DNA of 64,000 bases from an uncultured Christensenella sp. Its GTDB lineage: Bacteria; Bacillota; Clostridia; Christensenellales; Borkfalkiaceae. Positions 39,028 through 47,542 of this stretch are shown here, piece after piece (the first letter of the stretch is position 1; each line of letters opens with the position of its first letter). Under the pieces are notes generated by a model. That model had not been told where the DNA came from, ran no database searches, and was given only the letters and a program-made list of their open reading frames with translations. The DNA lies in contig CAJTUK010000001.1 in assembly GCA_910579525.1 (NCBI GenBank), positions 62,001 through 126,000 of the forward strand, written 5' to 3'. The translations under genes and the position numbers were made by a program.

Positions 39028-41234
39028 TTATAATAATTAACTAAACACCCGTTTAAAATTATGTTTTTTTCCTCATCTGTCATCTCTCCGAGTTCCAACA
39101 TTATATTCTTCACTTTACCGTTTGCAATATGCTTTGCCGGTATTGCCGAGCAACTCGCCTTAATAAGCTCGTCAATATTTTCAATGTAAATGTAATCGCC
39201 GACGTTAAACTCGAATTTTCGGCACGTAAACGGCAACATACCCCAGTTAATCAAATTTGAACGATAACGTTTTGTCGCGTATTCTTCTGCAATATTCGCA
39301 AGCCCGCCCAAAACCCGTTGACACGACGCCGCCTGTTCACGTGCAGAACCGTCGCCTATTTTTTTCGCTATCACAACGCTTGCATAAGCAGTATTCGGAG
39401 AAATAGAAATTTTAACTTCGTCTAAAACGCTTTGAGGAACACACCCTGTCGCTCTTCTTTCTTCCTCGGCGGCTTTTACGGCTTTGGCACGAGTTACATA
39501 ATGCGGGTCTTTTCGGGACAGCGCAAAATCGGCAAGACGAACCGGATTTGAACGGTAAGACGAAGTCTCCCCTGAAGGTATGAGTTCGTCTGTAGTAGTA
39601 ACGTCGTCGCATAGAACGCTTACTGCTTTTAACAACACGTTGCGCGCAAGGGGAATCTGTTCGGGATAATCCGTGATATTTTTACCGTAAACGAGTTCTT
39701 CTTCATATTCGGGGCGACCTGCTCCGCGATAAACTTTACTATCGTAAACCGACCCGTCGAAGAAATATTTTTTTACTTTTTTAATATACTGTACTTCCGT
39801 TGCAGGAGTAAGCACACCGCCGTTAGCCGCCGTTGCCGCAATGGATCGGGCGTCCATCAAAGCCACCGCCGACAACTGCCCTTCCGCAGGCTTGCTACCT
39901 TCTCTGTTTTCAAAATTACGGGTTGTGTGACGAACCGAAAGCGCGTTATCGGAAGGAGTATCTCCCGCGCCGAAGCAGGGTCCGCAAAAGGCAGGTTTTA
40001 TAACCGCACCCGAGCTTATAAGCGAAGAAACGTAACCGTTGTCTGTAAGACACTTAAAAACCGGCTGACTCTGTGGATAAACGTTTAAAGCAAAATCCGC
40101 ACCGAACGAGCCGCTTTTCAAAATTTCGGAAGCTTCGGCTATGTTTTCGTAAGTACCGCCCGCACATCCTGCGATTATTCCCTGACCCACATAAACCTTA
40201 CCGTTTTTAATTTTGTCGGTAAGTTTAAATCCTCCTCCCGTTATAGCGTTACCCGCTTTTTCGGTTTCAGATAAAATGTCCCCCGCATTTTGCAAAAATT
40301 CGGATATCTTATATGCGTTTGAAGGGTGAAAAGGCAGGGATATCATGGGGTCTATGCGAGATAGATCTATAATTACCGCACCGTCGTAATAAGCCGGTTG
40401 CGCAGGTTTAAGCTCCCTAAAAAAACTCTCTCTACCGTGCATTTTATAAAACTCACGAGTAATTTCGTCCGTTTCCCACACGGAGGACAAGCAAGCCGTT
40501 TCGGTAGTCATAACGTCTATTCCGCAACGAAAATCCATAGACAAATTTTTTATTCCCGGCCCGATAAATTCCAGAATTTTATTTTTTAAAAATCCTTTTT
40601 TGAATGTAGCCCCTATAAGAGCCAACGCCACGTCGTGAGGACCTACGCCTTTTTTAGGTTTACCCCTCATATATACCGCGACTACCGCAGGTTTTTTAAT
40701 TTGGTAAGGCTTGCCTAAAAGTTGCTTTACAAGCTCGCCTCCGCCTTCGCCCACAGCCAAAGTGCCCAGCGCTCCGTAACGCGTATGACTGTCAGACCCT
40801 AAAATCATAGACGCGCACTGCGCCTCTGTTTCGCGCATATATCCGTGTATTACCGCAACATTTGCGGGGACGTAATTTCCTCCGTACTTCTTTGCCGCGG
40901 ACAAGCCGAAAGCGTGGTCGTCGGCATTAATCGTACCCCCCACAGCACATAACGAATTGTGGCAATTAGTCAGAGTATACGGAACTGGGAAACTTTCAAG
41001 CCCCGCCGCCCTCGCAGTCTGGATAATATTTACGTAAGTTATATCGTGTGAAACTAACTTGTCAAACTTGATTTTAAGTTCGTCTTCTCCGCCGGAGTTG
41101 TGAGCCGACAAAATGCCGTAAGTTATCGTGCCTTTGACAGCCTGAAGTTTTTTGCTTTCGACCATAAAAGCGGAGTGTTCTTTAATTATGGCGCCTTCCA
41201 TATAATAAACTCCGCCGTTTATAAGTTTTATCAT
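39012..41234 (-). CDS. Aconitase-superfamily hydratase
   Basis: A 740-residue protein with a large aconitase domain and a C-terminal swivel domain. SDSHTRYGALGTLAVGEGGGE (part, near 147), RCGIDVMTTETA, GCAGGTYENI and FCGPCFGAGD are aconitase-type; the last two supply Cys for a [4Fe-4S] cluster. Clostridia carry this form labelled only hydratase, and its size resembles E. coli YbhJ. No citrate-cycle genes are nearby. Substrate unknown: aconitate, homoaconitate or another hydroxy acid. Confidence 0.82.
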   Translation of the reverse strand: MIKLINGGVYYMEGAIIKEHSAFMVESKKLQAVKGTITYGILSAHNSGGEDELKIKFDKLVSHDITYVNIIQTARAAGLESFPVPYTLTNCHNSLCAVGGTINADDHAFGLSAAKKYGGNYVPANVAVIHGYMRETEAQCASMILGSDSHTRYGALGTLAVGEGGGELVKQLLGKPYQIKKPAVVAVYMRGKPKKGVGPHDVALALIGATFKKGFLKNKILEFIGPGIKNLSMDFRCGIDVMTTETACLSSVWETDEITREFYKMHGRESFFRELKPAQPAYYDGAVIIDLSRIDPMISLPFHPSNAYKISEFLQNAGDILSETEKAGNAITGGGFKLTDKIKNGKVYVGQGIIAGCAGGTYENIAEASEILKSGSFGADFALNVYPQSQPVFKCLTDNGYVSSLISSGAVIKPAFCGPCFGAGDTPSDNALSVRHTTRNFENREGSKPAEGQLSAVALMDARSIAATAANGGVLTPATEVQYIKKVKKYFFDGSVYDSKVYRGAGRPEYEEELVYGKNITDYPEQIPLARNVLLKAVSVLCDDVTTTDELIPSGETSSYRSNPVRLADFALSRKDPHYVTRAKAVKAAEEERRATGCVPQSVLDEVKISISPNTAYASVVIAKKIGDGSAREQAASCQRVLGGLANIAEEYATKRYRSNLINWGMLPFTCRKFEFNVGDYIYIENIDELIKASCSAIPAKHIANGKVKNIMLELGEMTDEEKNIILNGCLVNYYKNTRV

Positions 41235-41327
41235 GATAATGTCCTTTACTTTAATAATTTAATTTTACAACAAATATTAAATTATTTCAACAGTTTTTGT
41301 TCGAATAAGCAATTTAACTCAATTTTG

Positions 41328-41356
41328 TTGCAATTTTCACAAACGGCGGTTATAAT
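41328..41356 (+). promoter_or_regulatory. Promoter of the PH-domain gene, leaderless
   Basis: TTGCAA (41328-41333), 17 nt, perfect TATAAT (41351-41356), then only ACGGAT before the ATG at 41363. A start point 7 nt after the -10 falls on the A of the ATG. Confidence 0.8.
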
Positions 41357-41362
41357 ACGGAT

Positions 41363-41845
41363 ATGAAAGTTTTTAAATACAAATTTACAAAAACAATTAC
41401 GGTTTTTATATATCTCGGTTTGGCTTTATCGGTCGCCGCGGTTGCCGCGGATACTTATCTCGTTATAGCTGAAGGGATAAAATCCGCCGCTAACCCCGTT
41501 TACCCTATAATACAGTACACTTTGATGTACGTTGTAGGGATACTTCTTTTTATTATACTTTTGAGTCTGCTTCTTTCTTCTTATTACGCTATCGACGGAA
41601 CTACTTTTAAAACGAGTTTCGGTATTATTAAAAGCAAATACGATGTAAACAAAATTCAGAGCATTATTCTCGACAGAACCACGGGTAAACTTTCGGTTTA
41701 CTTTGACGAAAACACCTTTATAGTAATAGTAGTCAAGGAAGAATGGTACGAAGATTTCATAGACGAGCTTTTAAAGGCAAACCCTAAAATCGAATATTCG
41801 GTAAAATCAAAGGAAAACAAACCCGACGATACCGAAAAAAAGTAA
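41363..41845 (+). CDS. Membrane protein with bacterial PH domain
   Basis: A 160-residue protein with two hydrophobic segments (about 12-32 and 50-72), then a bacterial PH-like domain (YYAIDGTTFKTSFGIIKSKYDVNKI... in part, near 75-140) ending in EEWYEDFIDELLKANP, and a charged tail. This is the bPH architecture often seen in Firmicutes. It has no ribosome-binding site, in keeping with a leaderless message. Function unknown. Confidence 0.8.
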   Translation: MKVFKYKFTKTITVFIYLGLALSVAAVAADTYLVIAEGIKSAANPVYPIIQYTLMYVVGILLFIILLSLLLSSYYAIDGTTFKTSFGIIKSKYDVNKIQSIILDRTTGKLSVYFDENTFIVIVVKEEWYEDFIDELLKANPKIEYSVKSKENKPDDTEKK

Positions 41846-41880
41846 TTGCCCCGCATATATATTTGAGTTAACATAAATTC

Positions 41881-41910
41881 AGCCCCCGCAGTAATATTTC
41901 TGCGGGGGCT
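41881..41910. terminator. Bidirectional terminator
   Basis: AGCCCCCGCA (41881-41890) pairs with TGCGGGGGCT (41901-41910) between the PH-domain gene and the convergent feo operon; TTTCTG follows on the plus strand. Confidence 0.8.
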
Positions 41911-41915
41911 TTCTG

Positions 41916-42083
41916 TTATTTAATTTCTTTATTCTCTTTGTTACAGCAACTGCAGTTCCCGCCGCACGAGGAGCAATCGCAACAGCCGCCCTTTCCTTTA
42001 ACTTTACGGTAAATCAAGTATGCCGATACACAAATTACGGCAACGCCTATAATTACGATTACGGCTATATCAACAGGATTCAT
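41916..42083 (-). CDS. FeoB-associated Cys-rich membrane protein
   Basis: A 55-residue protein: one hydrophobic helix (VDIAVIVIIGVAVICVSAYLI in part, residues 4-24), a Lys-rich stretch, then a Cys cluster (CCDCSSCGGNCSCC) of eight Cys and a charged end. This is the FeoB-CxxC type that commonly follows feoB in Clostridia and is thought to assist Fe(II) transport. Its ATG shares one base with the feoB stop (TAATG). Confidence 0.92.
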   Translation of the reverse strand: MNPVDIAVIVIIGVAVICVSAYLIYRKVKGKGGCCDCSSCGGNCSCCNKENKEIK

Positions 42084-44404
42084 TATTCGTCCCTCCTATT
42101 CTTTTTACGTTTGAAAATACCTACAATATCAAATTTGCCCGTGTTACGAAGTACGATAAACAGAGTTACCACCGAAATTACCGCAAGCCATATAAACAGC
42201 GTCCACCACCAGCTGCCTACCGTGTAAACCATTGCCGAAACAACGTAGCTTGAAGCTAGCCAGAACAACAAAGTCCACTTGAATTTACCTTTGGGGAGTT
42301 CCCCTTTTGCCGTAGCGCATGCCGCAAAACATGGAATAGTGGTCATATTGAACGCTATAAATGCAATTAAAGCAGAAATTATCTGACCTTGTGAAATGCC
42401 GCTATCCTGCATAATTACGTTAATAAGCCCCGTAAGTTCTTCCACTCCCTCTTCGGTACCGCCGCCGGCGTAAGCGCCTATGCAAATCGCAAGAGTAGTA
42501 AACGTTGCGATAACGTTTTCTTTGGCCACAAGTCCCGTAATGGCGGCAACGGCAAACACCCAACCGAACTGACCGAGTTGCGAGCCGAAACCCAGCGGCG
42601 TGAATACCGGTTGCAAGAACATTCCTATTGATGCAAGTATAGAATTTTGCATTTCGGTATCTGGAAGATAATTCCATTTCCACCCCAAATGCGAAAACAA
42701 CCAGATTATTACAGTCGAAGCGAATATAACCGTAAACGCCTTTTTTATAAAGTGCTTCGCCTTATCCCAAAGATGAAGCATTAAATTTTTGAATCCTGGC
42801 ATATGATACGCGGGTAGTTCCATTATAAACGGAGGAATTTCTCCTTTCAACGTAGTGCTACGCATGAGCAATACGCAAATAATTGCCGCTACGACGCCCA
42901 AAACGTACATGCCGTAAGTTATCAAGTCGGCGTTACCCACGCCGAACGCCATAACTATACCGCCCGAAATAGCTGTTAAAATAGGTAATTTTGCCCCGCA
43001 AGAGAAGAACGGAATTACGCGTATCGTTGCAGTCCTTTCTTTTTCGTCGGCGAGCGTGCGGGTGTTGATTGCGGCCGGCACCGAACAGCCGAAGCCCATA
43101 ATCATAGGCATAAACGCCCTGCCCGATAATCCGAAACGGCGAAAAATCCTGTCTAATACGAAAGCTATTCTGGCCATATAACCGGTATCTTCGAGTATAG
43201 AAAAGAATAAGAACAACACGAGTATTTGCGGCAAGAATCCCAAAACCGCGAATATCCCGCCTAGAATTCCGTCGCCTACAAGCCCTATCGCCCATTCGGC
43301 GGCGCCGGCGTTTTCCATCAAAGTTACAATCCCGCTTGAAATATGATCAAGGAACAGATTGAGGAAATTAGTGAGTATAACGCCCGGAGAAAATAACGCA
43401 CCGTCGTAAATCACCGCCAACAATTCGACCCCGAAGTTGTTATATACTACTTCACCGTCAATCTTGGAGGCAAGCCCCACGTCCACGAGCGTGGGCATCC
43501 AAGCCATTTCCGCCGAAAAACCGTTCAAAAACAGCAAGTTTTCCGAAAACGTCAAATGAAAAATTGCAAAAAGTATTAGTAAAAACAGCGGTATAGCCCA
43601 GACTCTGTGAGTCATAACCCTGTCGATTTTATCTGATTTTGTAAATTCTGCTTTTTTTGTTTTAGTTTTTGCCGGAGACAAATTTGCCGTTATGTATTTA
43701 TATCTTTCGTCGGCTATAACAGCCTCCATGTCCGCACCGTCTGCAACTTTTTCAAGCACCTCGCGCGCGCCTTTATGTTCGATTTCTATTTCGTCGCTTT
43801 CAAGCAATTTGATCGCATGAAACAGCGGGGATTTTATTTGTTCTTTTTCAAAATAGTCGTATGCGGATTTTATTTTTTCCCCGAGCGCGTTATTAAGAAC
43901 CGTTTCCCCCTTTCGTTTGTTAGTAAGAGCGTCGGCGCGTTCCATAAGCAGTTTTATTCCCGTTCCGCGTAAAGCGGATATGCAAACCACAGGAACGCCC
44001 AGTTTCTCTTCTATGATTTCGGGGCGGAGTTTATCACCCGATTTTTCAACCTCGTCCGCCATATTTAAAGCTATAATTACCGGCACGTCCATTTCAAGAA
44101 GTTGCGTCGTGAGGTATAAATTGCGCTCTAAATTGGTTGCGTCAACTATATTAATAATACCGTCGGGAGCTTCGTCCAAAATAAAGTTACGTGAAATCAC
44201 CTCTTCGGGCGTATACGGCGAAAGCGAATAAATTCCGGGCAAATCCACAACGTTTATTTTTATTTGCCCGCTTTTATAAACGCCATCGCGCTTGTCAACA
44301 GTTACGCCCGGCCAGTTGCCCACATGTGCAGTCGAACCGGTGAGAGCATTGAACAGAGTAGTTTTTCCACAGTTTGGATTGCCTGCCAAAGCAAAAGTTT
44401 TCAT
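42083..44404 (-). CDS. feoB: Ferrous iron transporter FeoB
   Basis: A 773-residue Fe(II) transporter. The cytoplasmic G domain has AGNPNCGKTTLFNALTG (G1, residues 7-23), DLPGIYSLSPY (G3) and NMADE (G4). The membrane part has the two Gate motifs (FMPMIMGFGCSVPAAINTR near 434; PILTAISGG) and about ten helices. It overlaps feoA by 4 bp and is followed by the Cys-rich partner. Confidence 0.98.
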   Translation of the reverse strand: MKTFALAGNPNCGKTTLFNALTGSTAHVGNWPGVTVDKRDGVYKSGQIKINVVDLPGIYSLSPYTPEEVISRNFILDEAPDGIINIVDATNLERNLYLTTQLLEMDVPVIIALNMADEVEKSGDKLRPEIIEEKLGVPVVCISALRGTGIKLLMERADALTNKRKGETVLNNALGEKIKSAYDYFEKEQIKSPLFHAIKLLESDEIEIEHKGAREVLEKVADGADMEAVIADERYKYITANLSPAKTKTKKAEFTKSDKIDRVMTHRVWAIPLFLLILFAIFHLTFSENLLFLNGFSAEMAWMPTLVDVGLASKIDGEVVYNNFGVELLAVIYDGALFSPGVILTNFLNLFLDHISSGIVTLMENAGAAEWAIGLVGDGILGGIFAVLGFLPQILVLFLFFSILEDTGYMARIAFVLDRIFRRFGLSGRAFMPMIMGFGCSVPAAINTRTLADEKERTATIRVIPFFSCGAKLPILTAISGGIVMAFGVGNADLITYGMYVLGVVAAIICVLLMRSTTLKGEIPPFIMELPAYHMPGFKNLMLHLWDKAKHFIKKAFTVIFASTVIIWLFSHLGWKWNYLPDTEMQNSILASIGMFLQPVFTPLGFGSQLGQFGWVFAVAAITGLVAKENVIATFTTLAICIGAYAGGGTEEGVEELTGLINVIMQDSGISQGQIISALIAFIAFNMTTIPCFAACATAKGELPKGKFKWTLLFWLASSYVVSAMVYTVGSWWWTLFIWLAVISVVTLFIVLRNTGKFDIVGIFKRKKNRRDE

Positions 44405-44631
44405 TTAAGCTCCACCTCCACACACGCCGCTTCAATTTTTCTTAATGTAAGTTCGTAGCCCCTCACCGTGATTTCGATGGGGTCGCCTAACGGCGCCTTT
44501 TTACGCATGGTTAGTTCCGCGCCCGGCGTAAGCCCCATATCGAAAAGCCTTCTGCGCACCTTGCCTTCACCCTTGACACAAACAATAACTCCGCTTTCGC
44601 CTATAGCAAACTCGCTTAACAGTTTATTCAT
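44401..44631 (-). CDS. feoA: Ferrous iron transport protein FeoA
   Basis: A 76-residue SH3-like protein needed with FeoB. RRRLFDMGLTPGAELTMRKKAPLGDPIEI (part) is the family core. AAGGAG precedes the ATG. First gene of feoA-feoB-CxxC. Confidence 0.96.
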   Translation of the reverse strand: MNKLLSEFAIGESGVIVCVKGEGKVRRRLFDMGLTPGAELTMRKKAPLGDPIEITVRGYELTLRKIEAACVEVELK

Positions 44632-44743
44632 GATTTCTCCTTATATATGTATATGCTCTGCGTTGCCAAATAAAATAAACTTGGGTTTATTTTTTTAATA
44701 ATTTTTTTGACCCGCGAATACGGGTCCCTTATTTTCGTATTCA

Positions 44744-44772
44744 ATTATAGCAACTGCAAATTACGTTGTCAA
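44744..44772 (-). promoter_or_regulatory. Promoter of the feo operon
   Basis: Perfect TTGACA (44772-44767), 17 nt, perfect TATAAT (44749-44744). The 5' leader of about 105 nt has two hairpins: GACCCG/CGGGTC, followed by A7, and AAATAAAC/GTTTATTT. No clear Fur box was recognised. Confidence 0.9.
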
Positions 44773-44821
44773 GAAAAATTAACCATTGTTTAGTTTTTTT
44801 AATAAATTTTTTTACGCATTA

Positions 44822-44852
44822 CGCCCCCGAAGGCGCATTGCCTTCGGGGGCG
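44822..44852 (-). terminator. Terminator after the histidine kinase gene
   Basis: CGCCCCCGAAGGC (44822-44834) pairs with GCCTTCGGGGGCG (44840-44852), a 13-bp stem between the kinase stop and the feo promoter. Confidence 0.7.
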
Positions 44853-44880
44853 CAGATAATTCATATATAATTAATAATTT

Positions 44881-46302
44881 TTATAATTCAGGAGGGATAG
44901 ACGGAAAATCTACCCAAAACGTAGACCCCTTACCGACTTCACTCTCCACTCCGTAGTCGAACGAATGATTTTCAAGAATGGCTTTTACGATATTAAGTCC
45001 GAGTCCCGTTCCTTTTACAGGTCTGGTATGATTCTCTTTTACCCTGTAATATCTGTTCCATATTTCTGAAAGTTCACTCTTTTCGATTCCTTTACCCGTA
45101 TCCCGAACGGAAAATTTCACTCTTTTACCGTCCATACTTGTTTTTAAACTTATATAAACGGTTTTATCGGGACCCGTATAATTTGCCGCGTTACCCAAAA
45201 GATTATATATCACCTGACTTATCTTCTCTGCATCCGCCCGAGTATAGGTGTTTGCGTCTATATCCACCATCAAAGTATAGCCCTGACTCTCTTGCAAGTA
45301 TCCGAATTTATTGATTATACCGTAAACAAGTTCGGTTAGGTTGAAAACTTTTGTATTAACCGCGGCGATATTCGACTGCAATTTCGAAACACTTAAAACG
45401 TCGTTCACGAGCCCTGTAAGCCTGTCCGCTTCGTCTATAATAACCTGTAAATGTTTTTCTCGTTTGACTTTATCGTCACCGGAAATTTCTTTTATCATCG
45501 AGGCGTACGCCTTAATCATTGTAAGAGGCGTTTTTAAATCGTGAGTTACATTAGCAAGAATTTCGCGCTGAAAATCTTCGCTCTTTTTCACCTCGTCCCT
45601 AACGTAGTTCAGCGTGTCTGAAAGTTGGGCAAGTTCTTTATAATCGGCGTTTACAAATTCCACGCCGTAATCCCCCTTTGCAAGCCTTACGGCGGTATCT
45701 GACATACTCTGCAACCCCGAAGTGAGTTTGCGAGAAAACAGCCCCGTAACCAAAAATGCCAAAATAATTACGCTTGCTCCGACTATAAGTAAATAAAGTT
45801 GAAGCGTTCCTACCGTATCCTGCACGATTGCAAGCGAATAATTCACGAGTAAATAGTGCGGGCGACCCGTATAGTCCACTTTGGAAATGTAATAAATATT
45901 TCCAACGGCACGAAAAACTTCGCTTTGCCCCACTTTATCCAAAAGCATAAGCCTGTCTTTTACTTCTTCAAAGCCACCCTGCGCCTCGTCGTAATCACGC
46001 GGAGCAACTACCTCCCAATCACGGGAAATGAGCAAAATGTTTATACCCTCGCGGCGGTTTCGGTGAATATTCGCTTCCAGCCCGCCCGGAGTCTTCATGT
46101 CCACTTCCACCTGTTTCCCTATGCCGCTAATGCGTTCGCGCGCCTGATTTTCGAAAGTATTTGAAACTATTATAAAAAAGACAATCTCTATAAGCAAGGT
46201 GAGAAGTATTGCCAACAGCACGAAATACCACCACATCGCCTTGTTTACGCTCTTGATTCTCTTTATTTTTTTTGCACTCTTTTTTTCGCCGTCAGACTTC
46301 AA
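44881..46302 (-). CDS. Sensor histidine kinase
   Basis: A 473-residue membrane kinase: two TM helices (about 24-50 and 170-190) around an extracellular domain of about 120 residues, a HAMP linker, HisKA with HDLKTPLTMIKAYA, and an ATPase domain with NLLGNAANYT (N box), DTGKGIE (G1) and GTGLGLNIV (G2). It is probably read from a TTG at 46302, overlapping the regulator gene by 11 bp; the first ATG is 22 codons later. The signal is unknown. Confidence 0.9.
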   Translation of the reverse strand: MKSDGEKKSAKKIKRIKSVNKAMWWYFVLLAILLTLLIEIVFFIIVSNTFENQARERISGIGKQVEVDMKTPGGLEANIHRNRREGINILLISRDWEVVAPRDYDEAQGGFEEVKDRLMLLDKVGQSEVFRAVGNIYYISKVDYTGRPHYLLVNYSLAIVQDTVGTLQLYLLIVGASVIILAFLVTGLFSRKLTSGLQSMSDTAVRLAKGDYGVEFVNADYKELAQLSDTLNYVRDEVKKSEDFQREILANVTHDLKTPLTMIKAYASMIKEISGDDKVKREKHLQVIIDEADRLTGLVNDVLSVSKLQSNIAAVNTKVFNLTELVYGIINKFGYLQESQGYTLMVDIDANTYTRADAEKISQVIYNLLGNAANYTGPDKTVYISLKTSMDGKRVKFSVRDTGKGIEKSELSEIWNRYYRVKENHTRPVKGTGLGLNIVKAILENHSFDYGVESEVGKGSTFWVDFPSIPPEL

Positions 46303-46957
46303 ATTTGTACCCCAGACCGCGAAGCGTAACTATAAATTTTCTGTATTGCTTAAGATTGGAACGCAACATTTTTATATGCGTGTCAACCGTTCTGTCGTCG
46401 CCGTAAAAGTCAAAACCCCACACGTCCATAAGAAGTTTTTCGCGTGTTAAAGCTATCCCCTTGTTTTTTACGAAATAAAATAAAATTTCGTATTCTTTGG
46501 GAGTTAGTTCCGCCTTTTCTCCGTCTACAAAAACGTTGCGCCCCGCCATATCAATGGTTAGCCCCTCGAACGTCAAAACGTCGCCCGAGTTCTCCTGTTG
46601 CGCCCCGCGCTTTAAAACGGCGTGTATACGCGCCATTACTTCTTTTGGCGAAAACGGTTTTGTAACGTAATCGTCAACGCCTATTTCAAACCCGAAAAGT
46701 TTGTCGTACTCTTCGCCGCGCGCCGAAAGCATAATAACTGGTATATTCTTTATTTTTTTAATCTCTTTTACAGCGGAAAATCCGTCCAGACGCGGCATCA
46801 TTACGTCCATTAAAATTATATCGAAATCGTTCTCTCTGCATAATTTAACCGCCTGCATTCCGTCGCAAGCCTCGTATGCAGTGCCGCCCTCGAATTCCAC
46901 GTACTCTTTAAGCACGCCCCTTATCATCTCTTCGTCGTCGACTATCAAAACTTTCAT
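46292..46957 (-). CDS. OmpR-family response regulator
   Basis: A 221-residue regulator. The receiver domain has VDDEE (acidic pocket), MDVMMPRLDG (phospho-Asp near 51) and KPFSP (Lys near 101). The C-terminal winged helix has LTPKEYEILFYFVKNKG and RTVDTHIKMLRSNL. GGAG lies upstream. It forms a two-component pair with the kinase. Confidence 0.95.
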   Translation of the reverse strand: MKVLIVDDEEMIRGVLKEYVEFEGGTAYEACDGMQAVKLCRENDFDIILMDVMMPRLDGFSAVKEIKKIKNIPVIMLSARGEEYDKLFGFEIGVDDYVTKPFSPKEVMARIHAVLKRGAQQENSGDVLTFEGLTIDMAGRNVFVDGEKAELTPKEYEILFYFVKNKGIALTREKLLMDVWGFDFYGDDRTVDTHIKMLRSNLKQYRKFIVTLRGLGYKFEV

Positions 46958-47052
46958 AATTTTTCTCCGTTAAAACGCTTTTTCCATTTCACTTTTATAA
47001 TAAACCCCACCGTTAAAATATAATTAATATAATAATGAAATGTGTGTGAAAT

Positions 47053-47394
47053 TTAAAGCTCTTTTATAAAAAACATTTCCATAGGTTGCGAAAAAGGAGT
47101 GTTTTCAAGAATAAGCGCACCGCATTCACGATAGCCGAGTCTACGGTAAAAGTGTTGGGCGCACTCGTCAACACGGGTAGAAACGAGCAGCGCAACGTTG
47201 CCTTCGTCACGGAGTTTACGTTCGAAAAGCCGCATAGCGCCGCTACCGAAGCCGCGCCGACGGTATTCGGGTAAAAGTTTTATCAAACTCAAATACGGCA
47301 TACCCTTCCAGAAACTTTTATATTCTATTACCCCTATCTCTTTGCCTTCCGAAAAAATAAGGAACCCTTCTTTGCAAGGTTTCAATTCAATCAT
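47053..47394 (-). CDS. GNAT-family N-acetyltransferase
   Basis: A 113-residue acetyltransferase with acetyl-CoA motif LLPEYRRRGFGSGAMRL near 38-55 and the C-terminal AQHFYRRLGYRECGAL. The substrate is unknown. It is small for the family (usually 140-180 aa) but covers the core fold. It has no Shine-Dalgarno; TTGACT-17 nt-TAAACT (47429-47401) with an extended -10 lies exactly 6 nt before the ATG. Confidence 0.9.
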   Translation of the reverse strand: MIELKPCKEGFLIFSEGKEIGVIEYKSFWKGMPYLSLIKLLPEYRRRGFGSGAMRLFERKLRDEGNVALLVSTRVDECAQHFYRRLGYRECGALILENTPFSQPMEMFFIKEL

Positions 47395-47400
47395 AAATCA

Positions 47401-47429
47401 AGTTTAACATAAAAAAATTTTTTAGTCAA
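47401..47429 (-). promoter_or_regulatory. Leaderless promoter of the GNAT gene
   Basis: TTGACT (47429-47424), 17 nt, TGT-TAAACT (-10 at 47406-47401), then TGATTT and the ATG at 47394. Divergent from, and next to, the radical-SAM promoter. Confidence 0.75.
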
Positions 47430-47443
47430 TATGCAAAAAATTA

Positions 47444-47472
47444 TTGACAACGGACGTTATGAATGGTATTAT
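47444..47472 (+). promoter_or_regulatory. Promoter of the radical-SAM repair operon
   Basis: Perfect TTGACA (47444-47449), 17 nt, TATTAT (47467-47472). Predicted start near 47479, at the edge of the LexA-like box. Confidence 0.85.
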
Positions 47473-47479
47473 ATAAAAA

Positions 47480-47493
47480 CAAACATTTGTTTG
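47480..47493 (+). promoter_or_regulatory. LexA-like operator over the start point
   Basis: CAAACATTTGTTTG is a perfect 14-bp palindrome. It differs from the Gram-positive SOS box CGAAC-N4-GTTCG only by one transition in each half-site. Lying just after the -10, a bound repressor would block initiation. The link to LexA is inference. Confidence 0.55.
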
Positions 47494-47542
47494 CTTAACG
47501 CAAAATTCGGGTTTTGCGTAGCAATAGATTGAGGAATACGCC

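Noticed and set aside
47498..47519. Hairpin ACGCAAAA/TTTTGCGT in the radical-SAM leader as a terminator
   Set aside because: No T-run follows and the coding region starts 24 nt later; at most a message-stability stem.
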